This document shows, one piece after another, positions 1-11,689 of a DNA stretch of 64,000 nt; the first letter of the stretch is position 1; each line of letters begins with the position of its first letter. The DNA lies in contig CM055114.1 of NCBI GenBank assembly GCA_029204225.1, forward strand, positions 13,928,684-13,992,683, in the 5' to 3' direction. The notes beneath the pieces are model-generated. The model worked only from the letters and a program-made list of their open reading frames with translations. It was not told the origin of the DNA and searched no databases. The DNA is from Diphasiastrum complanatum (lineage: Eukaryota > Streptophyta > Lycopodiopsida > Lycopodiales > Lycopodiaceae). The position numbers and the translations under genes are program-made.

Positions 1-165
1 AGCACTTTCATATAAAGTCCTATTCTTCCTCTCGGCCACTGCATTTTGTTGTGGGGTCCTTGGTGTTGTATACTCCCTCTTAATCCCATGCGCATCACAA
101 AAAGTCTTAAACTTGGTAGATATGTACTCTCCACCATTGTAACTCCTTAAGCACTTGATTCGCAA
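1..165 (-). pseudogene. Ty1/copia integrase fragment
   Basis: Read on the minus strand, these bases encode the integrase core around the conserved NGGEY segment followed by GIKREYTTPRTPQQNAVAERK, a standard copia integrase signature. The piece starts abruptly next to an RNase H segment of the same orientation at about 155-165 and runs off the left window edge. In an intact copia element integrase lies upstream of reverse transcriptase, so finding it downstream of RNase H means two elements or a rearranged element are joined here. It cannot be functional as seen. Confidence 0.8.
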
Positions 166-1240
166 GAGGATTGAGCTACCAAGATTTGCTTTTTGCATAT
201 CCAGCTGATTGCAGCTCTGCACGCTATCGTACATCCTCCAGTAATGGACTTGTTGTCATCTTTGCAGCTCGCCCAGCTCGCATCACTGTAGTGATGCAGC
301 TCAAATTCTTTCTCTTCGTTTCTAACTCTGTAGGTTAATCCAACATTTTGGGTACCCTTCAGATACTGTAGGATTTGTTTGGCCATTTTCCAATGTGCTA
401 AACCAGGATTGGAACAAAATTGGCTAAATGCGTAAACAAAGAAGGCCAGATTGGGTCTGGTACAAATTGTTAAGTACATCAGACTACCGATTAAGTTCTG
501 TCAGGGTATACCTGCCATCTTCTGTTCTTCCTCTTCTGTTTTTGGGCAGTCATGTTTCATGAGCTTGGCTCCAACAATCATTGGTGTGGCTTTCTCTTCA
601 CAGTCCATCATGTGGTACTACTTCAGCACTCTTCTGGCGTATTCTGACTGACTCAAGTGCATTTCGCCATTTGTTCGATCTCTTCTGATCTCCAACCTTA
701 GGCATTTTGTTGCTTCTCCAAGATCTATGATTTCGTAGTTTTCAGAAATCTGACTCTTCGTGTCTTTGATCAACATCAAGAAATTTTCTATCATCAACGA
801 ATCATCCATGAAAATGGTCAGTATCACAAAATCCTTTTCTACTCTTTTGATGTAGACATTATAGTCTAGTTGAGTAGGATTGAAGTCTAGAGAGTTCAGA
901 AGAGCGTCAAGCTTTTTGTACCAGGCTCGTGATGCCTATTTTAGACCGTAGATGCATCTTTGCAATTGACAGACATATTGTCTGCTTTCGGGGTCTTCAT
1001 AGCCTTCAGGTTGCTTCATGCAAATTTCCTCCTCTAGATCTCCGTAGAGAAAGGCTGTTTTCACGTCAATCTGGTGAATTTCCAGATTGTACTGTGTGGC
1101 GTATGCAAGGAGCAGCCTTATGCTTGTCATCTTGACCATGGGCGAATATGTGTCGAAATAGTCGACACCATATCTCTGCGTGTAGCCCTTCGCGACAAGC
1201 CTTGCTTTGTAGCGGCCAATGGTGCCATTTGATCTCATTG
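166..1240 (-). pseudogene. Ty1/copia reverse transcriptase-RNase H fragment
   Basis: The minus strand encodes copia reverse transcriptase from [13 protein letters not shown] through VDVKTAFL-like (here IDVKTAFLYGDLEEEI) and a modified active site (FMDDS in place of YVDDI), then RNase H up to VAQSSCE. The frame is broken. A TAG follows IYGLK where the family has Gln, and there are further stops or shifts near 617 and 500. The 5' part of the element (gag, protease, integrase) is absent. The upstream edge near 1240 meets a plus-strand copia fragment head to head. It belongs to the same general clade as element D (55577-62017). Confidence 0.85.
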
Positions 1241-2330
1241 ATTTGCAAGTGAGTGCTACAAGAAGAAGAGAGATCAAGGAGACAAGAAAGGTAATCTTTC
1301 TCATGATGAAGATGGTTTGGATGTTCAAAATTCAAATGATGATATTTTTGTGATGTCTTCATGTATGCTTGCTACTAATGGAGATCTAGATCCATGGTGG
1401 ATTGATAGTGGTGGCTCACACATGACTTTTCACAAAGAGAACTTCACTTTTTTGTTGGCATATGGAGATGACAAGAGGGTGATCTACACGACCAATGATG
1501 GTGAGTGTGCAATCAAAGGGATTGGCACAATTCCTATTTCTCTCTCTACAAATAGGAATGATCATTTGAAGGATGTCTTGTTCATACCTTCCATTACCAA
1601 GAATTTACTTGGTGTGAGTCAATTGCTAAGTAAAGGTTTCAAAGTTGAGTTTGAAGGAGATGCTTGCATGATCAAAAGGAAGGACATCTTGATTGCAAAA
1701 GGTAAAAGACAAGGGAAGTTGTTCAAACTAGATGCTTATTGCTAACCAGGTTGGATTTGTGGCAAGTGATCAAATACCTATTTAAGAGGTTTGGCATAAA
1801 AGGATGGGACACCTCAACTTCAAGTCATTGGAGGTAATGGCTAAGGAGCAAGTTGTGATTAGTCTTCCAAAATCCTTAAGTAGCATCAATCATGTCTGTG
1901 AGTCTTGTGCTTTGTCAAAGTCACATAGACTATCTTATCCTAGATCTACAAAGCCTTTTCAAGTTGTACATTCAGATATTCATGGAATTACTACAATTAG
2001 CACTAGTGGAGCTAAGATGTATGTCATTGATGATTTTAGTAGATTTTGTTGGATCTATGTACTAAAGAGCAAAGACAAAGCATATGATGTATTTGTTAAG
2101 TTCAAGAATTCAAGGGAGAACCAATTTTCCACGGTTGAGTATGTCACAGCCTCGAAAGTGGCGAATGAGGTAGTGTGGCTACAAATGATGTTGGAGGTAA
2201 TCGGGATACCACAAGACGGGACAAGCACGATGATGATGGACTCTCAGAGTGCCATCTATCTTTCCCAGGATCCTGTCTTCCATTCAAAGACGAAGCACAT
2301 TCCTCTGAAGTACCATCATATTTGAGATTT
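1241..2330 (+). pseudogene. Ty1/copia internal-deletion derivative (protease, integrase start, RNase H end)
   Basis: The plus strand shows the end of a zinc-knuckle region, then a copia protease with WWIDSGGSHM (active-site DSG) at about 1396-1430. The GAG-pre-integrase and integrase N-terminus follow (CESCALSKSHR, HSDIHG, VIDDFSRFCW). At about 2125 the integrase frame passes directly into the RNase H C-terminus (ASKVANEVVWLQ, DSQSAIYLSQDPVFHSKTKHI), so the integrase core and the whole reverse transcriptase are missing. A stop near 1743 interrupts the frame before the integrase part. The polyprotein end is followed by a purine-rich stretch at about 2361-2368 that could be a polypurine tract. 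Confidence 0.8.
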
Positions 2331-2369
2331 GATTTCGAAAGGAGAGCTCCAGGTCCTGATTTAGGAGGC

Positions 2370-2663
2370 ATATCTTGAGTATTCTCATATTTGTGTTGTG
2401 ATTTTATGGTTCTATTGTTTCTTGACACTTGTGTACTTAACTCTTTGTTGTAAGTCCATACAAGTACTGTTCTTCACACGTGTGAAGGTGGTAGGTCTCA
2501 AGTTTAATCATTTGCTTGTTGTTCTTGCTAGATTTTTGATGGGAAATTGATCTAATTCTAGATCTAATCATTGGTTGATTAGTAGATCAAGTAATCTAGC
2601 TTCCAACACCTCTTGAGGATCTGATCTAGATCCATTCTTGGTCTTTATTTCTCTGAAATTTCA
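2370..2663 (+). mobile_element. Probable copia LTR, left edge approximate
   Basis: The right edge is set by the primer-binding site that starts three bases downstream (TGGTATCAGAGCC at 2666-2678). The left edge is a guess from the purine-rich TTTAGGAGG just upstream. The stretch carries the palindrome TCACACGTGTGA at 2474-2485. This LTR separates an RNase H end on its left from a leader on its right, the arrangement internal-LTR-internal. That would follow from recombination between tandem elements or from two adjacent elements. Confidence 0.5.
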
Positions 2664-2665
2664 AA

Positions 2666-2678
2666 TGGTATCAGAGCC
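2666..2678 (+). other. Primer-binding site of outer copia element X
   Basis: TGGTATCAGAGCC is complementary to the 3' end of plant initiator tRNA-Met, the usual copia primer. It marks the start of the internal region of element X, whose leader is 2666-3965 and continues at 8484 after element A. Confidence 0.85.
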
Positions 2679-2699
2679 AAGTACAAGAGATTAAAGCAT

Positions 2700-3115
2700 T
2701 GATCTAAACAACACCCAGATTGGCAAGTTTTTTTTTGAGAAAACTCACTAATCTTGAGTGGGGGAGTTTTAAGAGTTAGTTAGCCTTGATATTTGTGCAT
2801 CAAACTTGGTTGTGGGCTGCAAGGGTAGTGTTCACACGTGTGAGGCCATACAATACCAGTTTTGGAGCTATATTTTTCAATTTGATGCTCTATCTTACTC
2901 ATACACCCAAACTAGCAAGTTTTTGGAAACTAGCTAATCTTGAGGTAGCGAGTTTGAATGGATAGATAGAATCATTATATTTGTACCAAATATTGTTGTG
3001 GGATTTAGGTGTACTTACCACACATGTGAGGCCATACCGAACCTATTCTGAGCAATAAAATTCAGTTTTGGTGCATTTAATGCCTCATACACCCAAAACT
3101 AGGGCATTTTTCAAG
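2700..3115 (+). repeat. Tandem repeat of about 190 bp in the leader of element X
   Basis: Two full and one partial imperfect copies can be seen. Each has a segment resembling ACACCCAAACTAGCAAGTTTTT, then TAATCTTGAG, then a CACACGTGTGAGGCCATAC block (about 2831 and 3018; the second has CACACATGTGAGG). Copies diverge clearly from each other. Confidence 0.6.
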
Positions 3116-3965
3116 CTTTCTAATGCATTGTTTCTGTTCCTTTGATTTGTTCTTGGTATAGATCAATCATATAGATGATTTCAAGCTTTATTACAGTACA
3201 TTAAATCTGATTCTAAGATGCTTTGGGTGTGCATTAAAGTTGAGAGTGAGAGATTGCCAAAAACCGAAGATTAAGGAGTGATTTGCAAGGGGAGAGATTG
3301 AAATCCATTGTACCTTCTTTCTAGATGTGTTCAAGAGTGAAAGGGCTGATACTAGAAGCATCTAAGTGCTATAAGTCCTCCAAGTGAAATATTAAGTGAA
3401 TTTCTAGAGCACAAACACTCATAAAGGCAAAATCCACCAATACAAGTGATAAGCATTGTTAGAGAGTTCTAGAAGTGATTTTTGAGATCTAAGTCACATT
3501 GTTCCACTATACTCAAAGAGTTGAGTTTTGTTTGGCTTAAAAGAGAGTCATAGAGGTGTGTGAGTGACATGTGTAGTGTTTGATTAAAAATCCTAAGAGT
3601 TCCTTCCTTTGTGGAGGGCAAGATCTAGTAACTCATTTCTTGACTTTGGTGGAAAAATTGTCTTCTTCATTGTGATCAAATCTTGCTAAGTGCCATTAGC
3701 TCTTTGTAAGCACATATATTAGTGAGAGAGAAGTATCACATTTCTGAAAATTTGAATTTCATTCCAACTCTGAACAGGTAGAGTCATTGGTACTTGGTGG
3801 AGTCCAATAGGGATGGATGAATTCAATTTTTGAGCAAAATTTGACATTGTATTTATGAAACTCAAATAAGTTCTAATTCAACTTTCTTTGTGAGAGGGTG
3901 AGGGTGTTGTGATCCCATTGGGAGGAGTCCATATTTGAGTGTTCATGCATGGTTGGGATCTTTGT

Positions 3966-4115
3966 TGTGAAAATATTGTAGAGATTCAAGTTTTGGGGTT
4001 TGTCCAAACTTGAGGTAGACTAGTCTAGTAACTTTCCAATCAGAGTCAAGTTACTTTTTTTCTTCATAGTGATGTGTAGGTCTAGAACCTATCAAAAAGC
4101 ATTTGAGCTTTGAGT
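3966..4115 (+). repeat. Truncated 5' LTR of element A
   Basis: This stretch matches the beginning of the 3' LTR (7950-8110): TGTGAAAATATTGTA, then AGATTCAAGTTTTGGGG, and so on to GTCTAGAACCTATCAA. It lacks a segment of about 26 bp and has several substitutions. The remaining LTR length is missing. Confidence 0.75.
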
Positions 4116-4220
4116 TCTCAATCATTTGTTACTTGATTCCAAGTGATCAATAGTTTACATTTGATTAGTTTTGAACCTCTAAAAACATTCATCTAGTAAG
4201 CCCAAATCAATTCTCTAGGC

Positions 4221-7200
4221 ATGACTTCAATGGGATCTTATCTATTAGAACAAAGTGAGAGACTCACTTCTACAAATTATGGTACATGGAAAGTGAGGAT
4301 AGAATCCATTCTTGTGCTTCAAGATCTAATAGATATAGTGAATGGGAATGAGGAGGAGCCTACTAATCCTCAAGAAATTCTCAAATTCAAGAAAAGAGCA
4401 CGTGTTGCTCTTCATGTTTTAAAGCTAAATGTCTCTAATGAATTTCTAAGAGAGATTAGCTCTTGTGTCAATGCTCAAGAAGCATGGAGTACTCTTCAAT
4501 CCATCTATGAGTCTAAAAACACTTCAAGAGTCCTTACTCTAAGAAATATGATTTCTCAAAGTTTTCAAAGAAAGGATAAAAGTGCTTCATCCTATGTTTC
4601 TAGAGTCAAGGATCTCCATAAAAGTCTTTGTTGCATAGATGATTCTATCAAATCCAAAGAAATTGTTCAAGTTATTTTAAATGGATTACATGAGGATTTT
4701 GATACCATTGTTCAATCTTATGAAATTAAAGAGAACTTACCCTCTTTAGAAGCCTTACAAGGAGTCTTGATAGCCGAGGAGTATAGGCATCAAACTCGAG
4801 TGGCAAGATTTGAGAGATTGTCTCTCAAGGATGGAGGAAGTGATCAAGCACTCTTCACCAAATCCAAGGAGAAGAGAAAAGACAAGAAGAATGGCAAGAG
4901 ATCCAAGGACAACACAAAAGCAATGGAGAAGACATCCAAGGAGGAACCAAGCTCATCCAATGTGAAGAAGAACAAGTGCAAGGTTACTTGTTTCTCATGT
5001 GGCAAGAAGGGGCATTTTGCCTCCCAATGCTACAAAAGGAAAAAGCAAGCCAACATCACTTGTGAAGATGAATCTCCTTGTGACAAAGAAGATTCACTTA
5101 TGATGTCTAACCTTTCATCTTCCTCTTTCAATCATTCTAATGTATGGTGGCTAGATAGTGGTGCCTCATCCCACATGAGTAGTGATAAAAACTCTTTTTG
5201 TAATCTTGTACCATACAAAGGATCTAGAAGTTGTATCTATACAACAAATGATGAGGAATGCATGATAGAAGGTATAGAAAGCATATCTCTAGATAAGCTT
5301 GATCTCAATGATGTGCTCTATGTTCCTAGTTTGACTAAAAATCTAATAAGTGTAGGCCAACTCAATGATGATGGTCTACAAGTAGATTTTAAGGATGGTA
5401 CTTGCTTGATCACAAAAGATGATGACATAATAGCATCATTTTCTCATTTTGGAAGGTTATTCAAGCTTGATGGAAATGGAAATGCTAATCTTTGCTCGGA
5501 TAGTGCTACAAGGAAAGCTTTCAAATGAAGATCTATGGCATAGGAGGTTGGGCACATCCCAACTCCAAGGCCATGCAATCTATGTGCAGGTTGGAGCTAG
5601 CTCATGGTTTGCCTAAGTCCATGATCAAGGAGTCAAGTCCTTGGGATGCATGTGCATTGGCCAAATCACATGCAAGGCCACATCAAAGATCAACCATCAA
5701 GTCCAAAGCACCTTTGGAACTCATCCATAGTGACATCCATTTCTCATCCACCAAGAGCAAGGGTGGAGCTACATGTTTTATAACATTTATTGATGATTAC
5801 TCATGTTTTTGTTGGGTTTGCCTCTTATCTTCTAAAATACTTGCATATGAAACTTTTGCGAAGTTCAAAGCTTTTGTTGAGAATCAACTATCTTGTAAAA
5901 TTAAAGCTTTGAGAAGTGATAATGGAGGTGAATACATCTCCACAAAGTTCATAAACTTTTGTAATGATTTTGGCATTAGAAGAGATTTCACTTGTTCCTA
6001 CTCTCCTCAATCTAATGGAGTGGCCGAAAGAAAAAATAGAACTCTATGTGAATGTGCAAAGGCACTTAGACTAGGAGCCTCTCTTTCTAAAGATTTTTGG
6101 GGAGAAGCAATAGGATGTGCTAACTATCTTTGCAATTTTTTGCCAAATCATGCTATAGAAGATATTTCACCTTATGAAAAGTTGTATGGAAGGAAACCCG
6201 AGCTCAATCATCTTAGAACATTTGAAGACTTTTTGGGGCCAAGATCACAAGAGAAGCCGAGTCTACCAATGACTCCAAGAAGATCAACCCGAGAGAGATC
6301 CGAGCCTAGAAGACTCACCTACTTGAAAAAAGACAAACAAGTGGAGGATTCAAGTTCTCTACATGCTTTTCACACTTCCATTGAAGAACCATCAAGTGTG
6401 GAGGAAGCTCTTCAATCAAAGGATTGGATCAAGGCTATGGAGGCCGAGTATGAAGCCTTGATGCAAAATGAGACTTGGCAACTTGTAGATCCAGCTAATG
6501 ACAAGCATGTCATTGGATGCAAGTGGGTCTATAGAATCAAGCTCAATAATGATGGATCAATCACTAAGTTCAAAGCAAGGCTTTGTGCTAAAGGCTATGC
6601 GCAAATCAAAGGCATAGATTATGAAGAAACCTTTGCTCTTGTAGCAAAGATGGTAACCATTAGAATTCTCATTACTATTTGTTGCTTTTATGATTGGAAA
6701 ATGCTTCAACTTGATGTTTCCAATGCTTTCTTAAATGGTTACTTAGAAGAAGAAATACATATGCATCAACCTCCGGGTTTTGTTGTGAATGGCAAAGGAT
6801 CAAAAGTATGCTTACTTTTGAAAAGTCTTTATGGCTTGAAACAAGCTCCAAGGGCTTGGTATGAGAGGTTGAACACTTATCTTCTTTCTATTGGTTTCAA
6901 GATTAGTTCATATGATCCATAATTATATCTTAAACATGTCGGTAATGATATAATCATGTTGCTTATTGATGTTGATGACATCCTATTATGTGGAAGCAAC
7001 ATGGATTTCCTTGTTGATACCAAGATCTCCTTAGGAAAGGAATTGAAAATGCAAGATTTTGGATTTTTACATCATGTACTTGGATTAGAGATTAAGATCT
7101 CTAATGACTTAGCTTTCATTTCTCAAGAAAGTTATGTAAGATTTATGCTTAAGAAGTTTAAAATGCAAGATTGTGAAAGCATAGATACTCCTATGGAGTC

Positions 7201-7927
7201 CAATGTTAAAGACACTAAAACTTGTGATGAAGAGTCCTTTGAGGACATCACACTTTTTAGAAGTCTAATAGGCTCTTTAATATGGCTCACTATCACTAGG
7301 GATGATCTTAGTTTTAGTGTGCATAAGCTTAGTCAAAGCATTCAAATTCCAAAGATCCATGATTGGAAAAAGAGGAAGAGGATCTTGAGATATGTTGCAT
7401 CTACTCAAGACTATGGACTTTGTTTTAAAAGACATGATTTAAGCCTTGTTGCCTTTTTAGATTCGGATTTTGCAGGTGATAAGGTGGATAGAAAGTCCAC
7501 AAGTGCTTATACAATATTTTTGGGAGGTAATCTTGTCTCTTGACAATCTAAGAAGCAAGACACTATCTCCATATCCTCATGTGAAGCCGAGTACAAGGCT
7601 TTGACTATCACAACAAAGGAAGTCATTTGGATCAAAAGATTACTAGTGGAGCTCGGGATCATTCAAGAGGAGGAAATACCTTGCATCAAATGTGATAGCA
7701 CCTCGGCCCAATATCTTGCAAGTAATCCAATCATTCATGCAAGAAGTAAGCACATAGAGGTAGCACACCACTATGTAAGAGAAAAAGTTATGGATGGTGA
7801 GATTCTCCTTGAGCATGTATCAACTTTAAATTGTTATGCAGATTTACTCACCAAGCCTCTAGCTAAGAAGGACTTTGAAAGATATAGATCAAATCTTGGC
7901 TTGATCTCCAAGTCCTTAGTAATGTAA
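4221..7927 (+). pseudogene. Gag-Pol polyprotein of copia element A, disrupted
   Basis: Domains in order: gag (UBN2-like) from ATG 4221; zinc knuckle CFSCGKKGHFASQC (about residues 255-268); protease WWLDSGASSHM; GAG-pre-integrase; integrase (HSDIHFSS, FIDDYSCFCW, NGGEYIS, SPQSNGVAERKNRTL); reverse transcriptase (KWVYRIK, LDVSNAFLNGYLEEEI, SLYGLKQAPRAW); RNase H ending at the polyprotein stop near 7925. Damage: a frameshift at about 5522-5560 in GAG-pre-integrase, loss of the integrase C-terminus near 6220, TAA at 6920-6922, and TGA at 7541-7543 where the family has Trp. The reverse transcriptase active site reads DVDDI rather than YVDDI. Not functional. Confidence 0.9.
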
Positions 7928-7949
7928 ATATTATTTTTATTCTAAGGAG

Positions 7950-8478
7950 TGTGAAAATATTGTAAAATTAAAATAATATTAAACTTAGAGATTCAAGTTT
8001 TGGGGTTTGTCCAAACTTGAGTTAGAGTAGTCTAGTAACTGTCCAATTAGAGTCAAGTTAATTTTTTTCTTCATAGTGATGTGTAGGTCTAGAACCTATC
8101 AAGAAGCATTTGAGGCTACTCTTGTAGGTCAAAGGATTCTCAAGTCTTATCCATCTCTCTTTTTGTCATCTAGTAGAGAGGTAGAGGCAATGTGGCATCT
8201 AGATTGTTCTCTCTCTCCACGAGTTCTAGAAGGCCTCTTGTATTATAAATAAGGTGGCTTTGTACCACAAGAAGACACTTCTTCAAGTAAAGCTTCCATT
8301 TGATCCATTTGAGGTGTAATGTAGTTAGATTGTGATGAATGCTCTTGCCTTCATGCTAACTAGCTTGCCAATGTTTTCCATCTCATTGTTTTTGGAATAG
8401 AAGCTAGTTAAGTGTGAAATCATTCATTCTCTTGATCCTTTGTACTTGCAACTGGCTCACACGTGTGAAAAGTTCTCA
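7950..8478 (+). repeat. 3' LTR of element A (529 bp)
   Basis: Starts TGTGAAAATATTG after a short purine run (AAGGAG) and ends in TTCTCA just before the target duplication TTTGT. It contains TATAAATA at 8244-8251, a CTCTCTCTCC run upstream of it, and the palindrome TCACACGTGTGA at 8457-8468 close to its end. Confidence 0.75.
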
Positions 8479-8555
8479 TTTGTGAATCTCTAGATGTCTA
8501 ATTTTTAAGCTTGGTGAAAGATTATTGACATAGATTGTTATCAAACCATTTCATG

Positions 8556-8985
8556 TCCATTCCAAATCTCAAGAGTGAGATTCTTTGGGTCAAGATGGAT
8601 TCCAAAAGGGGTGATTGGATCTGATCTTTGTGCGTTTGAATCAAGTACACATGTCAAGTTTATGTGATCTAGTGTAGATCATCTTTCTTTTGTGAAAATT
8701 AGTGGTTTAATTTGTTGTCAAATCAAATCAAATTCAATCCAAATCTCAAGAGTGAGATTATTTGGGTCAAGAGTGAGTCCAAAAGAGGTGATTAAGTTTG
8801 ATTTCCAAGTATTTGAAACAATACCCATCCTTTTTTCAAGAATATCAAAAGTCGAGTGAACTAGTCAATAGAAAATGAAAATCTAGGTGTCAAATCTTTT
8901 CAAAATCCATTCCAGCTCTCAAAAGAAAGAGTCGTTGGTGTTTGTTGAGTCCAATAGGGGTGTTTGGATCTGATTTTTGTGATTT
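8556..8985 (+). repeat. Leader tandem repeat of about 170 bp (element X)
   Basis: Three imperfect copies begin with a block like CCATTCCARMTCTCAARAGTGAGA, continue to GAGTCCAAAAGRGGTG, and recur near 8556, 8731 and 8900. A fourth related block lies on the other side of element A at about 3762-3830. They appear to be leader repeats of element X. Confidence 0.55.
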
Positions 8986-9182
8986 GATAGAGCGCTTTTG
9001 TCTTAGTGATCAAATCAAAGCTTATAATCCAATTGACTAGGTTGAAAAGAGATATGATTCAAAATTTGTGGTCTAGATCTTGTGTAGATCCTTCTAGATT
9101 GTTGAATATGTTCAAATCTAGTTTCTTGGGAGTCACAAATTACATTTTGAAAAGTCATATCACAAAGTTTTACTTCCTCATC

Positions 9183-9603
9183 ATGGCATCAATAGGTGGC
9201 AACCTATTGGAGGCAAGTAAGGATCCTAAATGCAACCTTTGTGGCCAGAGATATCACTTTGTCTCAAGATGCTACAAAATGAAGACCAATCCATCCAAGG
9301 AGAACTAAAGCAAGGGGGCCTGAGGTGAAGGATGGAGCTTCAAGTTCAAAGTGCAAAGGCAAGAAGGGAAAATCCAGGGAAAGGTGTTTCCTTTGTGGAA
9401 AGATGCATGAGGCTTGGAGTCTCACAAGGACTTACAAGATTTGTCTTCAAAAGTCCATCACCACACATTTCAAACCTTTTGAAGTTTCTAATTTGGAAGT
9501 GAATTTCTTGGTTCAAGATGCAAAGATAAATGTCACTTTCATTAGTGTCACTTGGGATTTATTTCATGTCCTTGGAATGCAATTTGTTTGGAACTTTGGA
9601 TAA
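9183..9603 (+). pseudogene. Gag remnant with two zinc-knuckle segments
   Basis: A gag start (MASIGGNLLEAS) is fused to a CX2CX4HX4C knuckle and ends at a TAA after NPSKEN. A second segment reads SKCKGKKGKSRERCFLCGK, the beginning of another knuckle that then loses its pattern. Bases 9470-9603 are open but match nothing I recognise. The right end meets a minus-strand gag near 9606. Confidence 0.55.
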
Positions 9604-9617
9604 GTTCAAAGTTATTG

Positions 9618-10190
9618 TTATGCAGATCTTCTGGCCTCCTCTTGTTGAAGTAATGAAATCACTCTTGAAAGGGTAATCTTCCTCTGAATCGAAATGGCTA
9701 GGACCCAATTCTCATAGGCCTCAAGAAGACTCAATAATAGAGTCATAACAACATTGGTATCTTCTATGACTGAGCCAGTTGCAGTCATTTGCTCCATAAG
9801 ATTTTGGAAAGTGTTGATATGGCTCGAAACACTTACTGCTTCAGACATTCTCAAGGTGAAATTTTTTTTTCTCAAATGAAGTTTGGAGGTGACATCCCTG
9901 ATATTGTATAGGCTTGTTAGGATGTCCCATGCATCCTTAGTAGTCTGAGCAACACATATGTGATTGATTTGATTGTCTCTAATGTTAGAGTGATAATGGC
10001 AAAAGCCTTGCCATCTTTCAGTCTCCATTTGGTGATAGTGGGTGCATCACCTTCAGGTTTAACTTTTGTGCCATCAACGATGTCCCACAGTTCCTTGGCT
10101 AGTAGTGTGACCTTCATTTTGAACTTCCAGAGATGGTAGTTACTCTCATCGAGTATGTTGATTAGAGAAGAACTAGTAGATGGATCCATA
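9618..10190 (-). pseudogene. Copia gag fragment, frameshifted (element G)
   Basis: The minus strand starts MDPSTSSSLINILDESNY at 10189. It shows the UBN2-type gag pattern (WDIVDG, AWDILTSLYN, LHLRKKNFTLRMSE, INTFQNLMEQM). One frameshift near 9960 splits it. The same gag family recurs at 63600-64000, so two related copies lie near opposite ends of the window. Confidence 0.8.
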
Positions 10191-10317
10191 ATGGTTGAGT
10201 GAGATCATTGGTAGAAACAATGATTTCATGATACTATTGGCTGTGCGCTTGCTAGAACAACGTCTTGATAGAAAAAAGACTTGATAATCCGCAGACAATG
10301 TGCAGATTACTAAATAG

Positions 10318-10620
10318 CCCACTCTAATACCATGTCGAAAATCAGTGGGAATGAGCGGAAGCTGATGAGCGAGCTTGGTGTAGAATCGGAAGCGCCACAA
10401 TTAGTAGCAGAATATTCAAATTGAATGATTCAAACAAATGCTCAATGAAACAATACAGTAGTGAGACTAAGAATTTGCACTCTGATTAACATCAAACAAT
10501 GAGTACAGTGCTTGAAGTGATAACTTCAACTTACAGTCGTTGAGCATGATGACACAAGCTACAAAAAGATTAATCAGATTGAGAATTATCAAAAGAAGTT
10601 TTTTTTGATGAAGATTAAGT
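10318..10620 (-). mobile_element. Primer-binding site and LTR start of minus-strand copia G
   Basis: Minus-strand TGGTATTAGAGTGGG (10318-10332) is a variant of the copia initiator-Met site. On the plus strand the adjoining LTR begins TGTCGAAAATC at 10333. I cannot find its other end with certainty, so the right coordinate is arbitrary. The gag at 9618-10190 is correctly placed downstream. Confidence 0.5.
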
Positions 10621-10929
10621 CTATCACAAAATATCTTCTATTTGCTAAATGTCTAATTAGCATTAAATGCTATTTGCCTCATTTATTAAAACCGCCCTTG
10701 AATGAAAAAAGTAGGCAGATTGTTAATGCAAATCAGATTTCTAACCAAAAGTTTCAGAATCACCAATGTATCAAAAAATGTACAATGACTTGAAAATATA
10801 CTCTGACTCAAAAAAATAACGGATTTTCCAAGTTGATATCATTTCAAAAAATTCTAGAAAGTTCGATCTTGAATTTTTTGATCTTCTACTCAAAAGTTCG
10901 AGCCATCTAATTCTGGTTTTTTAGGATGC

Positions 10930-11600
10930 TCATTAGTGAATGGAATTGAGGCTGAGCATTGAATTCCAACACATTGTTTTCAAGAAGAATGGCAAAATGT
11001 GGATCTGTGTCAATCTGAAGGCACTTAACATTGTGATGCAGAAGGACCACTTCCCCTTATCGTTCACAGAAAGCATCTTGGATCGAGTAGCTGGAGCAGA
11101 AGCCTACATTTTTCTACACTGATCATCAACCTTTGCTCTACCTAGTCAACAAAATTGCAACACATGGAAAATCACTAGACGGCTACTCTTGTTGCTAGAA
11201 TTCGATTTTTGTATATCAGTTGATTGTCGACCAACTGTATCGAAGAGGGGCAGACAATATCATTCGTCGTTGTATCATGCCTCATAAAACAAGTCAGATC
11301 ATGTCCCTGTCGCATGAAGCAATGAGAGGTGGACACTTTGCAGCGGATGTTACAATACATAATATCCTACAATCTTGCTGCTAGTGGCCAACAATGCACA
11401 AGGATACTGAAGCGTACATCAAACAATGTGATGTATGTCAAAGGGCACACAGACCAACGAAGGCAAACTATGAGCCGTTACATCCTATATTGGATCAAGC
11501 GCCATTTGAGAAATGGGGACTCGATTACATCGGCCCTATTAAGATCAAGTTGAAGGCTATATCCAATAACTCAAGGGGTGAAGACCTCTCATCATCCATC
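10930..11600 (+). pseudogene. Ty3/gypsy fragments (RT start, RNase H piece, integrase)
   Basis: Three blocks of a gypsy pol are joined with deletions. The first is the reverse transcriptase start (FKKNGKMWICVNLKALN, KDHFPLSF) at about 10975-11120. The second is an RNase H block, TDHQPLLYLVNK (about 11121-11155). The third is the integrase N-terminus (SHEAMRGGHFAADVTIHNIL, then CDVCQRAHRPTKANYEPLHP and FEKWGLDYIGPI) at about 11308-11550. The catalytic part of RT is missing and there are stops and shifts. A complementary gypsy fragment lies at 26650-27050. Confidence 0.8.
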
Positions 11601-11689
11601 CAATTTCATTGTCATCTTGAAGGCTCTATTATTATCATTAGAAGGTGGTTATGTTTTAAACAATTTTTTTACTAAGTAATAGTTGAGGT

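Larger units (their letters stand above)
3966..8478 (+). mobile_element. Ty1/copia element A
   Basis: The element is bounded by a 5-bp duplication TTTGT (3961-3965 and 8479-8483). The 3' LTR is 7950-8478. The 5' LTR keeps only its first 150 bp or so (3966-4115). The rest of it, the primer-binding site and most of the leader are deleted, so gag begins only about 100 bp later. The 3' LTR has a TATA box (TATAAATA, 8244-8251) and ends in a CACACGTGTGAAAAGTTCTCA block. The element sits inside the leader of element X. Confidence 0.8.
2664..9310 (+). mobile_element. Outer copia element X: long leader plus gag remnant, interrupted by element A
   Basis: After the primer-binding site there is a leader of nearly 2 kb with internal repeats (2666-3965), interrupted by element A (3966-8478) and resumed at 8484. 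It ends in a very short gag remnant starting MASIGGNLLEAS at 9183, joined by a deletion to a zinc knuckle of the CX2CX4HX4C type (CNLCGQRYHFVSRC). No protease, integrase, reverse transcriptase or 3' LTR of this element is visible, so it is a large deletion derivative. The TTTGT repeated on both sides of A supports reading the two leader halves as one sequence. Confidence 0.65.
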
